The position numbers were made by a program, and so were the translations under genes. Below are positions 16,414 through 25,579 of a stretch of DNA of 63,542 nt, piece by piece. The stretch's first letter is position 1. Every line of letters begins with the position of its first letter. Source of the DNA: Planctomycetota bacterium (lineage in GTDB: Bacteria > Planctomycetota > UBA11346); contig JANQLF010000091.1 in the NCBI GenBank assembly GCA_028280785.1, positions 1 through 63,542 of the forward strand, written 5' to 3'. A model generated the notes under the pieces. That model was given only the letters and a program-made list of their open reading frames with translations. It was not told where the DNA came from and did not search any database.

Positions 16414-18510
16414 ATGACGGAAAATGCAGAATCTCCTGATGCTGGTGGTCTGCCACCGCCACCGGGATCTGATCAGGGTCCAGGCCATGATTCTTCGATG
16501 TCAAATGAGATCGAACCGGCAATTATTGGACCAAAAACGGGATCGGTAGAGAAGCCTGGTAATATTGTTCCAGACATGCCGGATATTGATAGTGATCCGG
16601 TTATTGCACCGCCACAAACTGAATCGCGTAGCAAGCCCAAAGACAAAGACGAATTTCTCGGCCGCACATTTGGTGGTTACGAGTTAGTCGAAACTATTGG
16701 TCATGGTGGTATGGGAACGGTTTACAAAGGTCGCCAGGTAAGTTTGGACCGTGTGGTTGCTGTTAAATTATTATTACCGGCTTTAGTTGATAACGAAGAA
16801 TTCATTCGTCGCTTTGAGCGTGAAGCAAAGAGCATCGCCAAACTTTCGCATCCAAATATCGTTGCTGTATTGGATTTTGGTGTCAGCGAAGATGGCGTGT
16901 ATTTTATGGTTATTGAATTCGTCCAAGGAACCAGCTTGGCCGAAATGATTGCCGAAAAATTAATGCTCGGATTCGATGAGTATTTACCAATTGTTAGTCA
17001 GTGCCTAGCTGGCTTGGACCATGTGAGTCGTCACGGCGTTATTCACCGTGATATTAAACCTGATAATATTCTCGTCGATGAAACTGGTGTGGCAAAATTA
17101 GCTGACTTTGGTTTAGCTAAAGATGTTTCTGAAGATAATAATCAAACAGATTTAACCGTAGCTGGTAGTGCAATGGGTACACCGGCGTACATGAGTCCCG
17201 AACAATGTATGGGGCGACCATTAGATGTGCGCAGTGATATTTATGCATTTGGCGTTACGTCCTATTTAGCCCTAACTGGAGAAAAGCCATTTAAGGGTAA
17301 CTCTGGTTTTGAAGTAATGACCAAACAGCGTGAATACGTTCCGCCAGCTCCACACGAATTAAATCCGCAAGTCAATAAAAAAGTTTCGCAGTTAATTATG
17401 CAGATGCTGGAGAAAAAGCCGCCAAAAAGATTTCCAGATGCCGAAGCGTGTCGTTTAGCTTGGTTAGCATTAGGTGAAGAGCTCGGCGTCATTGTTTCGA
17501 GTAAAATGCGTAGTGGTGAATGGAATGTTGGGGATATGACCGCAGAAGACGCGGCTATTCCAGTTCCTGTTGATCCAAATATCAGTGCCATTCCGGTTAA
17601 TGTACCTGCGCCTATGCAGGTCGACATGAGTGGCCTATCAAATGAAACGACTGCACCGCCACCTTCAGCGCCTGTGCCTGACGATGCGTTTACACAAGCA
17701 GATCAAGTTCCACCGCCACCTGGAGCGGTACCCGACCCGAATGGGCCGCCGAGTCAGAGCGTTGCTCGGGGTCCTGGGCAATTACCACCGGTTCCACCGC
17801 CAGCGGCCCCGGCTCCAGTGCCTGCAGCAGCACCGGCAGCTAATCCTATTCCAGCTGCACCAGTCGGGACCACACCTGAATTTAGTCGTAGCACCAGCGA
17901 TGTGTTTGATGCTAACGAGATGCGTACGTGCCCACAATGCGGCACGCAAAGTAAGATGCAATATACGCGCTGCCAAAATTGCGGCTTTGATTTTAGCGAA
18001 GAACAAACAGGTTCCGTAGAAGACCAATTAAAACGTGCCGATGATATGATGGCTCAAGGCAAATTAAAAGATGCCATGACTTTGTACGGTAAATTAGCAG
18101 ACCAAACTGATGACCGTAAATTGCGCAGTGTTATTCGCAGTAAAGAGCGTGGCGCGCGTAAAAAATATGAAGATGGCATTTTTGATCGCATAGCACAAAG
18201 AAGTGACGCGCTCGTTGAACAGGGCGATATTAAAGGCGGTATAGAGGTACTCGAAAAAGAAATAAACAGCGGTAATACGTCACCCGAATTAAGTGATCGT
18301 CTTAATAGTCACATTAGCACCTTACGAATAAAGTATAAGAAAAAGGGCGGTATTGGATTTAAATTATTTTTAATCTTTATGTTCGTTCTTTGTGCACTGG
18401 CAGCGGCGGTTATTTTCCGTGAGCACATTCCAGGTTTAGCGGAATTTTTGGAACCGTATTTAAATCCCAATGCAGCAGGGTCTCCAGGTGATGGAGGTAC
18501 TGCAGAGTGA
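16414..18510 (+). CDS. Hanks-type Ser/Thr protein kinase with zinc ribbon and one membrane helix
   Basis: 698 aa. A Pro/Asp-rich N-terminus (1-80) is followed by a complete kinase domain (about 88-350): glycine loop GHGGMGTVYKG, VAVKLL lysine, VIHRDIKPDN (HRD at 211-213), ADFGLAKD, and GTPAYMSPEQC. A Pro/Ala-rich linker (about 400-490) leads to a zinc ribbon CPQCG...CQNCG (from C506), a charged helical region, and one membrane helix (about 649-667) near the C-terminus. All catalytic residues are present, so it should be active, with the kinase in the cytoplasm. It overlaps the next kinase gene by 4 bp. Targets are unknown. Confidence 0.9.
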   Translation: MTENAESPDAGGLPPPPGSDQGPGHDSSMSNEIEPAIIGPKTGSVEKPGNIVPDMPDIDSDPVIAPPQTESRSKPKDKDEFLGRTFGGYELVETIGHGGMGTVYKGRQVSLDRVVAVKLLLPALVDNEEFIRRFEREAKSIAKLSHPNIVAVLDFGVSEDGVYFMVIEFVQGTSLAEMIAEKLMLGFDEYLPIVSQCLAGLDHVSRHGVIHRDIKPDNILVDETGVAKLADFGLAKDVSEDNNQTDLTVAGSAMGTPAYMSPEQCMGRPLDVRSDIYAFGVTSYLALTGEKPFKGNSGFEVMTKQREYVPPAPHELNPQVNKKVSQLIMQMLEKKPPKRFPDAEACRLAWLALGEELGVIVSSKMRSGEWNVGDMTAEDAAIPVPVDPNISAIPVNVPAPMQVDMSGLSNETTAPPPSAPVPDDAFTQADQVPPPPGAVPDPNGPPSQSVARGPGQLPPVPPPAAPAPVPAAAPAANPIPAAPVGTTPEFSRSTSDVFDANEMRTCPQCGTQSKMQYTRCQNCGFDFSEEQTGSVEDQLKRADDMMAQGKLKDAMTLYGKLADQTDDRKLRSVIRSKERGARKKYEDGIFDRIAQRSDALVEQGDIKGGIEVLEKEINSGNTSPELSDRLNSHISTLRIKYKKKGGIGFKLFLIFMFVLCALAAAVIFREHIPGLAEFLEPYLNPNAAGSPGDGGTAE

Positions 18511-21500
18511 GCGAGATTCGCTGTCCTAAATGTAACGCCGAACACGATGGTTCGATGGATCCCAATGGTTGGGCTACCTGTAAGTCTTGCGTGCATTTAT
18601 GGAATTTAAAAGGCGAGCTCGAAAAGGCCGCATCGGGAGTTCGTAAGCCTGAGCCAAAACCAGAGCCAGTGGCATCAGCAACACCGGTGGTTAAGCAGGA
18701 ATTAAAAGACCCAACGCCGAAAAAACAATTAAGCGGTTATTTTCCGGATGAAACTGCGCCTGCACAAACAGCTGCATTAACCAAACGTGAACAACCAATT
18801 AGCGATGCTGAAATGGGTTTGGAGCCTGCTGCTGAAACCAAAGGTCCAGAGGAAATTCCAGTCGCTGCGCCAAAAGCACCGACTCCTAAAGTTTTACCTG
18901 CCGCAGAAGAGCCTGACAAAGAAACAGGCAATACGGTTAATGAGCGTAAATCGGGTTTCCCTGATATGCGCACACGTATTTCAGAAGATCGCGAAGATGG
19001 TGAAATAAGTTGCCCGGTTTGTGGTGCTAGTTTTATGGGTGATGCTAATGGCGGTGAAACCCATTGCCCACACTGCGATACTACATTTAACGTCTCGACT
19101 GGTCGCTATAAAGTTTCGACGCAAAAAGATGATGATCCAAGCGGCGCGCATGGTCAGTCCTATGTTGGTCAAGTTATTGGCGGATGTAAGATCGGTCAAA
19201 AATTGGGTGAAGGTGGCATGGGCAGCGTCTACCATGCGAAACAATTGTCTTTAGATCGTGATGTCGCATTAAAAATTTTACCACCGGAATTAACTTCACA
19301 GCAAAACTTCATGAAACGCTTCCAACAGGAAGCGCGTAGCTTAGCTCGTATTAATCATAGCAACATTATCGGTATTTATGAATTTGGTGAAGACAAAGAA
19401 ACCAAATTGCATTATATGATGATGGAATTTGTTGATGGTGAAGATTTAGCCGACTTATTACGTCGTCGACACCATTTAACTGAAATAGAAACCTTGGATA
19501 TTCTTAAGCAGTCTTCGCTGGGTTTAGAGCAGGCAGCGCTTAAGGGTATTATTCATCGTGATATTAAGCCTGATAATATTATGATGACTGAAGGTGGTGT
19601 GTGCAAAGTATCTGACTTTGGTCTCGCTAAAAATGTTGCCTCAGATTCGACCATGACCAATGCGAGTATTCGTGTTGGTACACCAGCTTTTATGAGTCCT
19701 GAGCAATGTGATGGTTTGCGTTTAGATTTTCGTTCCGATGTTTATTCGCTTGGCGTTACTGCCTATGTGATGCTGACAGGACATTTGCCATACAATGGCG
19801 AATCCCCGTTTGCCATTATGTTAAAACATAAAACCGAGGCAGTGCCTTCGGTCCGCGATTCGATGGCGCACGTTAATCCGGCAGTGGATGCGTTTGTGCA
19901 ACGCATGATGCAAAAAGAACCAGAAAAAAGGTTTTCTTCCTGGCGTGTGTTGCGTGAGGAGTTGGATTTAGTTATTGAGCAAATAACCGGCAAGACACAG
20001 GTATTTCCTAATGATGCTGTACCAAGTTCGGATATGCCTACAGAAGTTACCAATTTAAATGAGGATGCCGATCCAGACGAAGATGTATCAGCAATGCTCA
20101 AAGAATTAGGGCAATTAGAACGTGGAGATGGTGGGCATCCACCGCTGCGTAGTCAGAGTAAAGAATTTGCAGTTGATAATCCGGTGCCAGATGAATCGGG
20201 TGCCATGCCGACCGTTGGCGATCCATTGGCCGGTATCGAGGATGCTATTCCTGACAGCCCGGAGCCAGTGGCACCATCTGTTCCTTTAGATTTACAATTA
20301 GTCGAACCAGGTACACCGCCCGTCGAAGCGGCGCCGGATCTACAGCTAACCGAACCTGGCGGTTCACCGCCGCCACAATCGCCGAGTAATCCATTGCCAG
20401 CAATGCCGGCATCGCCTCCACCGATACCACCAGGTTCAGGTGCCTACGAATCGCCAGTGCAAACTCAGAATCCACCTCCGGGTTCGGGTGCTTATCAATC
20501 TCCAACCCAAGGAAGCTCACCGCTTCCGGTGCAAGACTCCTCACAGTCTGCGGGTTTATCAGCGGCGACTGGACCGACGCAACGTTCGTCAAATTCATCG
20601 CCATTAAAAGCAGAAGATACCGAAGCAGTAAGTGGATCTGGTAAGAAAACGTCAGGTATTCGTAAACGTATCGAAGAAGCGAAAACCGAGCAGCAAAATC
20701 GCATTACCGTGATGCGTTCAAAGGCCGAGCAGTTATTTGCTGCCGGTAAATATAAAAAAGCTATTTTAATGTGGCAGCAGGCTTCACAGGCCACCACTGA
20801 TGTTTCGACACGTGAAGCATGCTTCGAAAAAATTCAGATGGCACGAATGTTGATGAAGCAGCGTATGAAGCGTCGTGCCGCGATGAGTGCTTTATTATTA
20901 ATTCCTATTTTGTGGGCAGCGACATTCTTTGTTACACCTGTTGCGCATAACATGTACATTGATCAACAACTCAATGAAATTACCAACATGCCAAATCAGG
21001 AAATGAAATCGCATCGGATGAAGGAATTAGCTGCGTATGCTGAGCCATTTGCTTGGTATCAGACGGTGTGTTTGGGCATGTCTTATACACTCGACCGCGC
21101 AGACGAATTACAAAAATTCATTGATACAGCTAAAAAAGACGAAGAGCGTCAAAAGCAACAAGAAATAAAAGTTAATCCTGACCTTGAGATCGCTGTACAA
21201 GATTTCCGTAAAGCTGCGAAGGATCCTAAAACCACTTGGTCAGTGGTAGTGCAACATGCGAAAAAATTACCCGTATCGAAATTAAAACCTGACGATCAAG
21301 AATTTATTAAAAAGACGCGCGAAGAAGCTGAAAAACATTTAAAGTCGATTCAGTCAAGCTTAGAGATAATTGAAGAAAAAATGCGTTTGGGTCGTTTTCG
21401 CGAAGCTGAACAGCTTGGCAAAGATTTAAAAATGAAAGAGCCGCGTGGGCATGATATGATCGCTGGATTACCGACGGTGTTACCGTTAAGCATTGTTGAT

Positions 21501-22736
21501 GATGCAGGTCAAAAGGTGCAAGAGCCAACCGTTATGGTAAACGGCTTACGCCTACGTGATATTTCTCATATTTATAGCTTAGATAATCAGGCTGTGCATA
21601 TTGAAATCCGCCATTCTGATTATCAAAATTATGTCGGTGAAATACCAATGGAACATACACAGGCGTTTAAAGTTGTTATGCAACCAGGCGCTTTGTGGAC
21701 CTATGATACGAAATTGGACAAGGTGGCATGGGTAGACATGCAAGAATGGGTAAATGGGAAATTGCTCATCAATTCACCTGCACAGTTGATGATGATTGAT
21801 GCCAATGTTGGCATTAAATTATCAACACTGAAGCGTAAGCATATTAATATAGCACCTGGTTTGGGTAAATCACAGTGGAGTAATGCGCTCACCGTTGCTC
21901 ATAATCAGCTCATTATTGGCAGTGGTGATGGTTTATTGCTTAATGTGGGTATGACCGATGAAAATGAATTTAGATTAAACCAAGCAATTTATAAAGGAAA
22001 CCACTCGGTACTCGGTTCGGTCGAATTCGATCTCTTATTCCGAGGTGGTCAAAGCCGTGTGCTCTTGGTGCGTCAGGGTGGGAGTAGCGTCACCGTTGTC
22101 GGTTTAGTGGAGGGCAAAGAAGAGTGGCGAGTGCCTGGATTAAATGGCGCTATAAATCCTGGAATATTTTTTAGAAACGAACGTTTGTATGTCATTGATG
22201 ACCGACGTTTCCGTGAATTCGAAGAAGATGGTACGAAAAAAGATGCCTTGCAATTACCGCGTCCGCGTACGGGATCAGTCGTGTGGGTTGATGACAAATC
22301 ACTGGTCTTTCCGCATGCCAAAGGCATTGATTTAATCCGCTTTGAGAATGAGCGTTTTATTGTCAGTGCTGTGCACAACGATGAATTTCCGCTTGTTGGC
22401 GGTTTGGTTTCCGAAGGCAATCTTATTTATGCAGCCTTTGAAGATGGCAGTATTCGTGCCTTTCAATTTAAAGGTAAGAGTTTAGATGAAGTGTGGACTA
22501 AAAAATTACGTCAAGGAAGTGCGCCACAGTCAGCACCACGCGTTAGTGATGGATTGTTATGCATTGGCGACCAAAAAGGCGTGGCCTATTGTTTCAACGC
22601 TCGTCGTGGACAATTGCTGCGTGAACTCTCTATCGCAACGCCAGTGCGTCATGCGCCTATAATTGTCGGCGATAAAATCATCTGTATCGATGAATCCGGT
22701 TTATTGAGCGCATTTAAAGCGCCGTCATCTGATTAA
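18507..22736 (+). CDS. Large Ser/Thr kinase with two zinc ribbons, membrane helix and C-terminal beta-propeller-like region
   Basis: 1409 aa, GTG start overlapping the upstream kinase stop. Order: zinc ribbon 1 (C6, C9, C25, C28); disordered stretch; zinc ribbon 2 from C169 (CPVCG...CPHC); kinase domain about 225-490 with GEGGMGSVYHAK, IIHRDIKPDN (HRD 350-352), SDFGLAKN and GTPAFMSPEQC; a Pro-rich linker to about 710; a helical region; one membrane helix (about 793-815); a coiled helical segment; and a C-terminal part (about 1050-1409) with repeated GDG/GD-type strands such as IIGSGDGLLLNV and AFEDGSIRAF, like PQQ/WD-type propellers. If the kinase is cytoplasmic, the propeller would sit in the periplasm as a sensor. 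That topology is inferred. Confidence 0.88.
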   Translation: MSEIRCPKCNAEHDGSMDPNGWATCKSCVHLWNLKGELEKAASGVRKPEPKPEPVASATPVVKQELKDPTPKKQLSGYFPDETAPAQTAALTKREQPISDAEMGLEPAAETKGPEEIPVAAPKAPTPKVLPAAEEPDKETGNTVNERKSGFPDMRTRISEDREDGEISCPVCGASFMGDANGGETHCPHCDTTFNVSTGRYKVSTQKDDDPSGAHGQSYVGQVIGGCKIGQKLGEGGMGSVYHAKQLSLDRDVALKILPPELTSQQNFMKRFQQEARSLARINHSNIIGIYEFGEDKETKLHYMMMEFVDGEDLADLLRRRHHLTEIETLDILKQSSLGLEQAALKGIIHRDIKPDNIMMTEGGVCKVSDFGLAKNVASDSTMTNASIRVGTPAFMSPEQCDGLRLDFRSDVYSLGVTAYVMLTGHLPYNGESPFAIMLKHKTEAVPSVRDSMAHVNPAVDAFVQRMMQKEPEKRFSSWRVLREELDLVIEQITGKTQVFPNDAVPSSDMPTEVTNLNEDADPDEDVSAMLKELGQLERGDGGHPPLRSQSKEFAVDNPVPDESGAMPTVGDPLAGIEDAIPDSPEPVAPSVPLDLQLVEPGTPPVEAAPDLQLTEPGGSPPPQSPSNPLPAMPASPPPIPPGSGAYESPVQTQNPPPGSGAYQSPTQGSSPLPVQDSSQSAGLSAATGPTQRSSNSSPLKAEDTEAVSGSGKKTSGIRKRIEEAKTEQQNRITVMRSKAEQLFAAGKYKKAILMWQQASQATTDVSTREACFEKIQMARMLMKQRMKRRAAMSALLLIPILWAATFFVTPVAHNMYIDQQLNEITNMPNQEMKSHRMKELAAYAEPFAWYQTVCLGMSYTLDRADELQKFIDTAKKDEERQKQQEIKVNPDLEIAVQDFRKAAKDPKTTWSVVVQHAKKLPVSKLKPDDQEFIKKTREEAEKHLKSIQSSLEIIEEKMRLGRFREAEQLGKDLKMKEPRGHDMIAGLPTVLPLSIVDDAGQKVQEPTVMVNGLRLRDISHIYSLDNQAVHIEIRHSDYQNYVGEIPMEHTQAFKVVMQPGALWTYDTKLDKVAWVDMQEWVNGKLLINSPAQLMMIDANVGIKLSTLKRKHINIAPGLGKSQWSNALTVAHNQLIIGSGDGLLLNVGMTDENEFRLNQAIYKGNHSVLGSVEFDLLFRGGQSRVLLVRQGGSSVTVVGLVEGKEEWRVPGLNGAINPGIFFRNERLYVIDDRRFREFEEDGTKKDALQLPRPRTGSVVWVDDKSLVFPHAKGIDLIRFENERFIVSAVHNDEFPLVGGLVSEGNLIYAAFEDGSIRAFQFKGKSLDEVWTKKLRQGSAPQSAPRVSDGLLCIGDQKGVAYCFNARRGQLLRELSIATPVRHAPIIVGDKIICIDESGLLSAFKAPSSD

Positions 22737-22737
22737 A

Positions 22738-23343
22738 TTACTTTCGCGCGTAGTTATAACAGCGCTCTAATTTTGACTGAGATTGAGCGATCTCAGTGTA
22801 GCCCCATTGTTTTAATAGTGGGAGCCATTTCTTGGCTGCCGCTTGGACATCGCTACTTTCGATTTCTAATTCATATTCATGAATGGTGTCATTAAACAGT
22901 GAGTGATCTAAGCAAATTTCGTGTTTGCCATCTTGAATATGCCAGCGTTGGTTGGTGAAATGCATGAATGGGATTAGCGTTTTGTTGCCGAGGATATCCA
23001 GACAATGTTGCGGAATTGGCAAGATCTCATTAAGATGTGCGCTATCAGTTACGATACTTGGCCAGCAGGCGCTGTTTAATTGTACTTCATGTTCATCCTG
23101 GCGATGAACGAGATCCTGCGATTCGCGCTTTTGCTTAACGGTCAAAAAGATTTTATTATTCTGACGGCGTACGCGCACGGACATCAAGTGCTGGCGTAAG
23201 ATTTCATCAGTGCTGTCGAAGAAATAATTTTCTTGATGAAGGGCAATGGCGCCACCACAAGCGTGATTGATGTGAATGAGGAGGCGCTCATGGGTCTCGG
23301 CGTCGAGTTTAAGCTTGATCTCTTCTTCAACTATATGGCTCAT
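22738..23343 (-). CDS. CYTH-domain protein (triphosphate-tunnel family)
   Basis: 201 aa from the ATG at 23343, preferred over 23355 because GGAAG is well spaced before it. The N-terminal EEEIKLKL is the ExExK signature, followed by RVRRQNNKIFLTVKQ and, near the end, YELEIES. These are the basic and acidic residues that line the CYTH tunnel, which binds triphosphates with divalent metal. Family activities include thiamine or inorganic triphosphatase and class IV adenylate cyclase; the sequence alone does not choose. It converges on the kinase gene with a single base between the two stop codons, so any kinase transcript must read into its 3' end. Confidence 0.82.
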   Translation of the reverse strand: MSHIVEEEIKLKLDAETHERLLIHINHACGGAIALHQENYFFDSTDEILRQHLMSVRVRRQNNKIFLTVKQKRESQDLVHRQDEHEVQLNSACWPSIVTDSAHLNEILPIPQHCLDILGNKTLIPFMHFTNQRWHIQDGKHEICLDHSLFNDTIHEYELEIESSDVQAAAKKWLPLLKQWGYTEIAQSQSKLERCYNYARK

Positions 23344-23500
23344 CAGGACTTCCACATGGCTTGGCAGGGCTCAAAGGCTTGATAGGCTCTTAGCCGTGTC
23401 GTAGCCACATTTGAGTCGCTACGACGTTTTTGGTTATAGACAGATTTTAGAATTGTCATCTGTGCTCACGCACGGTGACGATGGTCAAAGGACGAAACTT

Positions 23501-24454
23501 GTGAGCAATCCATTCGACTTTCTTGATCCCTTAGTTGAACTCGAAAATAAAATTGAAGAACTGCGTCGCCTCAGTGACGAAACTGGTGTAGACATGACCA
23601 GTGAAATAGAATCGCTGAGCAAAAAATTTGAAGTAAAGACGCGCGAGCTCTTCGATAATTTAACGCCGTGGCAGCGAGTGAGCTTGGCTCGCCATCCCTT
23701 ACGCCCTGAAACCTCAGATTATATCGACCATGTCTTTGAAGACTTTGTGCCGTTGGCTGGCGATCGTCTCTTCGCAGACGATGAGGCTATTATCTGTGGC
23801 ATGGGTACTGTTGGCGATCATCGTTGCATGGTGATCGGTCAACAAAAAGGAAAAGACGTTCACGAACGTAATCGCTGTAATTTTGGTAGTCCACATCCAG
23901 AGGGTTATCGCAAGGCCATGTTAAAAATGCGTCTCGCAGAAAAATTTGATTTACCGATTGTAACCTTGATTAATACACCGGGTGCTTATCCAGGCTTGCA
24001 AGCTGAAGAGCGTGGTCAGAGCTTGGCTATTGCTGAAAATATTCGTGACATGTTTGATGTCGAAGTGCCCATTATCACGGTTGTGATTGGCGAAGGTGGT
24101 AGTGGCGGCGCCTTAGCGATCGGTGTTGGCGATCGCATTCTTATGTTTGAGAATTCTTATTATTCGGTTATTAGCCCGGAAGGTTGTGCGACCATTTTAT
24201 GGAAGGATGCCAATCGCCGTCAGGACGCAGCAGAAACCTTGCAGCTTACCTCGTATGCGCTTAAAGAATTAGGTGTCGTTGACGAAGTGCTTTTAGAGCC
24301 AGCCGGTGGATCTCATCGACAGCCCTTAAAAGCTTGTGAGATTATGAAAGATGCGTTGACGCGTCACTTGGGCGAGCTGGAAGGTATTTCGAATAAAGAC
24401 TTGCGTAATAATCGTTACGAAAAATTCCGTGCGATGGGTAGCATCGCTGAATAA
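23501..24454 (+). CDS. accA: Acetyl-CoA carboxylase carboxyltransferase subunit alpha
   Basis: 317 aa from the GTG at 23501, which has AAGGA eight bases upstream and begins at SNPFDFLDPLVELENKIEELR, the usual AccA N-terminus. A longer in-frame start at 23411 would add an atypical extension. Conserved blocks: HPEGYRKAMLKMRLAEKF, TLINTPGAYPG, AEERGQ, IGEGGSGGALAIGVGD and SVISPEGCATILWKD. It forms the carboxyltransferase with AccD, which is not in the window, and transfers carboxyl from biotin to acetyl-CoA for fatty-acid synthesis. A P-II-family gene follows after 16 bp. Confidence 0.95.
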   Translation: MSNPFDFLDPLVELENKIEELRRLSDETGVDMTSEIESLSKKFEVKTRELFDNLTPWQRVSLARHPLRPETSDYIDHVFEDFVPLAGDRLFADDEAIICGMGTVGDHRCMVIGQQKGKDVHERNRCNFGSPHPEGYRKAMLKMRLAEKFDLPIVTLINTPGAYPGLQAEERGQSLAIAENIRDMFDVEVPIITVVIGEGGSGGALAIGVGDRILMFENSYYSVISPEGCATILWKDANRRQDAAETLQLTSYALKELGVVDEVLLEPAGGSHRQPLKACEIMKDALTRHLGELEGISNKDLRNNRYEKFRAMGSIAE

Positions 24455-24470
24455 GCATTGAGTACATCGC

Positions 24471-24770
24471 ATGCTTAAATTCATGTGCATCTTACGGCCG
24501 CAAAAAGGTGAAATCCTTTGCCAAAATTTATTGCAGTCAGGTATTGCCCATGATGTGCGCATTGTTGAAATTCGCGGACGCGGTAAGCGCGGCAAGCGCG
24601 AAACCGCTCAGGGTCAAATTGATTATTTACCAAAAGTTGCGGTAACGGTTTATTCCGAGCACCAAGACAAAGACGCCATAATCGAATTAATCCAAAGCAC
24701 CTGCCGCAGCGGGCGCATCGGCGACGGCAAAATATTCGTTAGCGACGTCGAGCGTATAGAATCCTTTTAA
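24471..24770 (+). CDS. P-II family signalling protein (GlnB-like) with a short T-loop
   Basis: 99 aa. The C-terminal GRIGDGKIFVSDVERI is the conserved P-II ATP-binding segment (TGxIGDGKIFV), and YLPKVAVTVY matches the strand after the T-loop. The T-loop region RGRGKRGKRETAQGQIDYL is shorter than in GlnB/GlnK and lacks the usual Tyr51 context (ELYRGAEY), so uridylylation at that residue is unlikely. P-II proteins form trimers that read ATP/ADP and 2-oxoglutarate. The gene sits 16 bp after accA and is probably co-transcribed. P-II proteins are known to bind biotinylated BCCP and restrain acetyl-CoA carboxylase, so the pairing is suggestive. Confidence 0.85.
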   Translation: MLKFMCILRPQKGEILCQNLLQSGIAHDVRIVEIRGRGKRGKRETAQGQIDYLPKVAVTVYSEHQDKDAIIELIQSTCRSGRIGDGKIFVSDVERIESF

Positions 24771-24773
24771 ATT

Positions 24774-24836
24774 GAACCACAGATAGACACGGATGAACAG
24801 GATAAACGTTCCTGGGACCGCGGGCATCTTGCCCGC
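24774..24836 (+). repeat. Dispersed repeat, half copy of the composite element
   Basis: It reads GAACCACAGATAGACACGGA then GTTCCTGGGACCGCGGGC, with a hairpin GCGGGC/GCCCGC (24820-24836). It matches the left half of the 13901-14016 element (CCACAGAT...GTTCCTGGGAxCGCGG) but lacks the second hairpin and closing arm. It starts 3 bp after the P-II stop codon. Confidence 0.7.
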
Positions 24837-24891
24837 ATAAAATTGCCTAATTACAAATAGCCATGCGACTTTAAACCAATATAATCAAAGG

Positions 24892-25377
24892 ATGCATAAA
24901 CAGCATTTCATCTGGATAAGCATTATACTGATTGCTGTCATAGCACTGCCACCCTTTATCGTGCCGATTTTCAGTCCTTGGTCGGAAATAAATTGCCGTC
25001 ATGAGGAAATAAATATTAAAACGGGGCAGGCGCGTTATTCACGCTACATTTGGTTTATCTGTGTATCTGAACGCGTTGAGGAGACATTTATTTCTAAATT
25101 ACTAAATGGTGAACGTGTGGAAAAGGGGGATATCGAAGAGTGGCAAAAAGTGAATACGCGATCATTGTTTGGGCCTTCGCCTCACTATCGTTTTCATGCC
25201 GCATATTTTCAAATAGGACAATTAGAGACACTTTCATCAATGAAGAAGATGATTGATGGAGAGGGGTTCAAAAAGGAAGATGCGGTAATTTGGTTAAATA
25301 AATGGCAAACGAGTGGGGATGATTTTGGATTAACGAAAACGCTTACAGCTTTGGGTGAACAAATAATTCCTGATTGA
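24892..25377 (+). CDS. Orphan membrane-anchored protein of unknown function
   Basis: 161 aa. One N-terminal hydrophobic helix (about residues 8-28, IILIAVIALPPFIVPIF) acts as an uncleaved anchor or signal. The rest is soluble and would lie outside the cytoplasm. It contains GQARYSRYIWFICVSERVEE, SPHYRFHAAYFQIGQLE and a C-terminal helical region. I do not recognise a named family. The reading frame is intact, but the ribosome site is weak (AAAGG just before the ATG). The gene fills a 630-bp stretch bounded by inverted copies of the CCACAGAT repeat, which suggests it arrived or spreads as a unit. Confidence 0.7.
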   Translation: MHKQHFIWISIILIAVIALPPFIVPIFSPWSEINCRHEEINIKTGQARYSRYIWFICVSERVEETFISKLLNGERVEKGDIEEWQKVNTRSLFGPSPHYRFHAAYFQIGQLETLSSMKKMIDGEGFKKEDAVIWLNKWQTSGDDFGLTKTLTALGEQIIPD

Positions 25378-25404
25378 TTTTATCTGTGTCCATCTGTGGT
25401 TCTA
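25378..25404 (-). repeat. Inverted copy of the CCACAGAT dispersed repeat
   Basis: On the minus strand it reads AGAACCACAGATGGACACAG then ATAAAAT. It pairs with the plus-strand copy at 24774 (GAACCACAGATAGACACGGA). It begins immediately after the stop codon of the orphan membrane protein. The two copies therefore form terminal inverted repeats around that gene. The remaining spacer to carB (25405-25560) shows no gene. Confidence 0.7.
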
Positions 25405-25560
25405 ATTAAAATTATACGTACTCAGAGGCGCGGTCGAGTACATCGTGAGCTTTCAGATTCGGCTGCGAATGCCTGTTCAGGCGACGACCGAGTGAATGGT
25501 ATGGCATATTTTGCCATAATTTTTCGAAGAAAAATAATTCTCGACCGAGAAGCGGGGGCC

Positions 25561-25576
25561 CGGGGCAGGAGCCCCG
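25561..25576 (-). terminator. GC-rich hairpin just after carB
   Basis: CGGGGC-AGGA-GCCCCG lies 3 bp beyond the carB stop codon. It is a compact stem with a 4-base loop but no T-run, so it may stabilise the 3' end rather than end transcription alone. Confidence 0.4.
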
Positions 25577-25579
25577 AAA

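Noticed and set aside
23411..23500. Longer accA start
   Set aside because: The added 30 residues do not resemble AccA, while the GTG at 23501 has AAGGA correctly spaced and gives the usual length.
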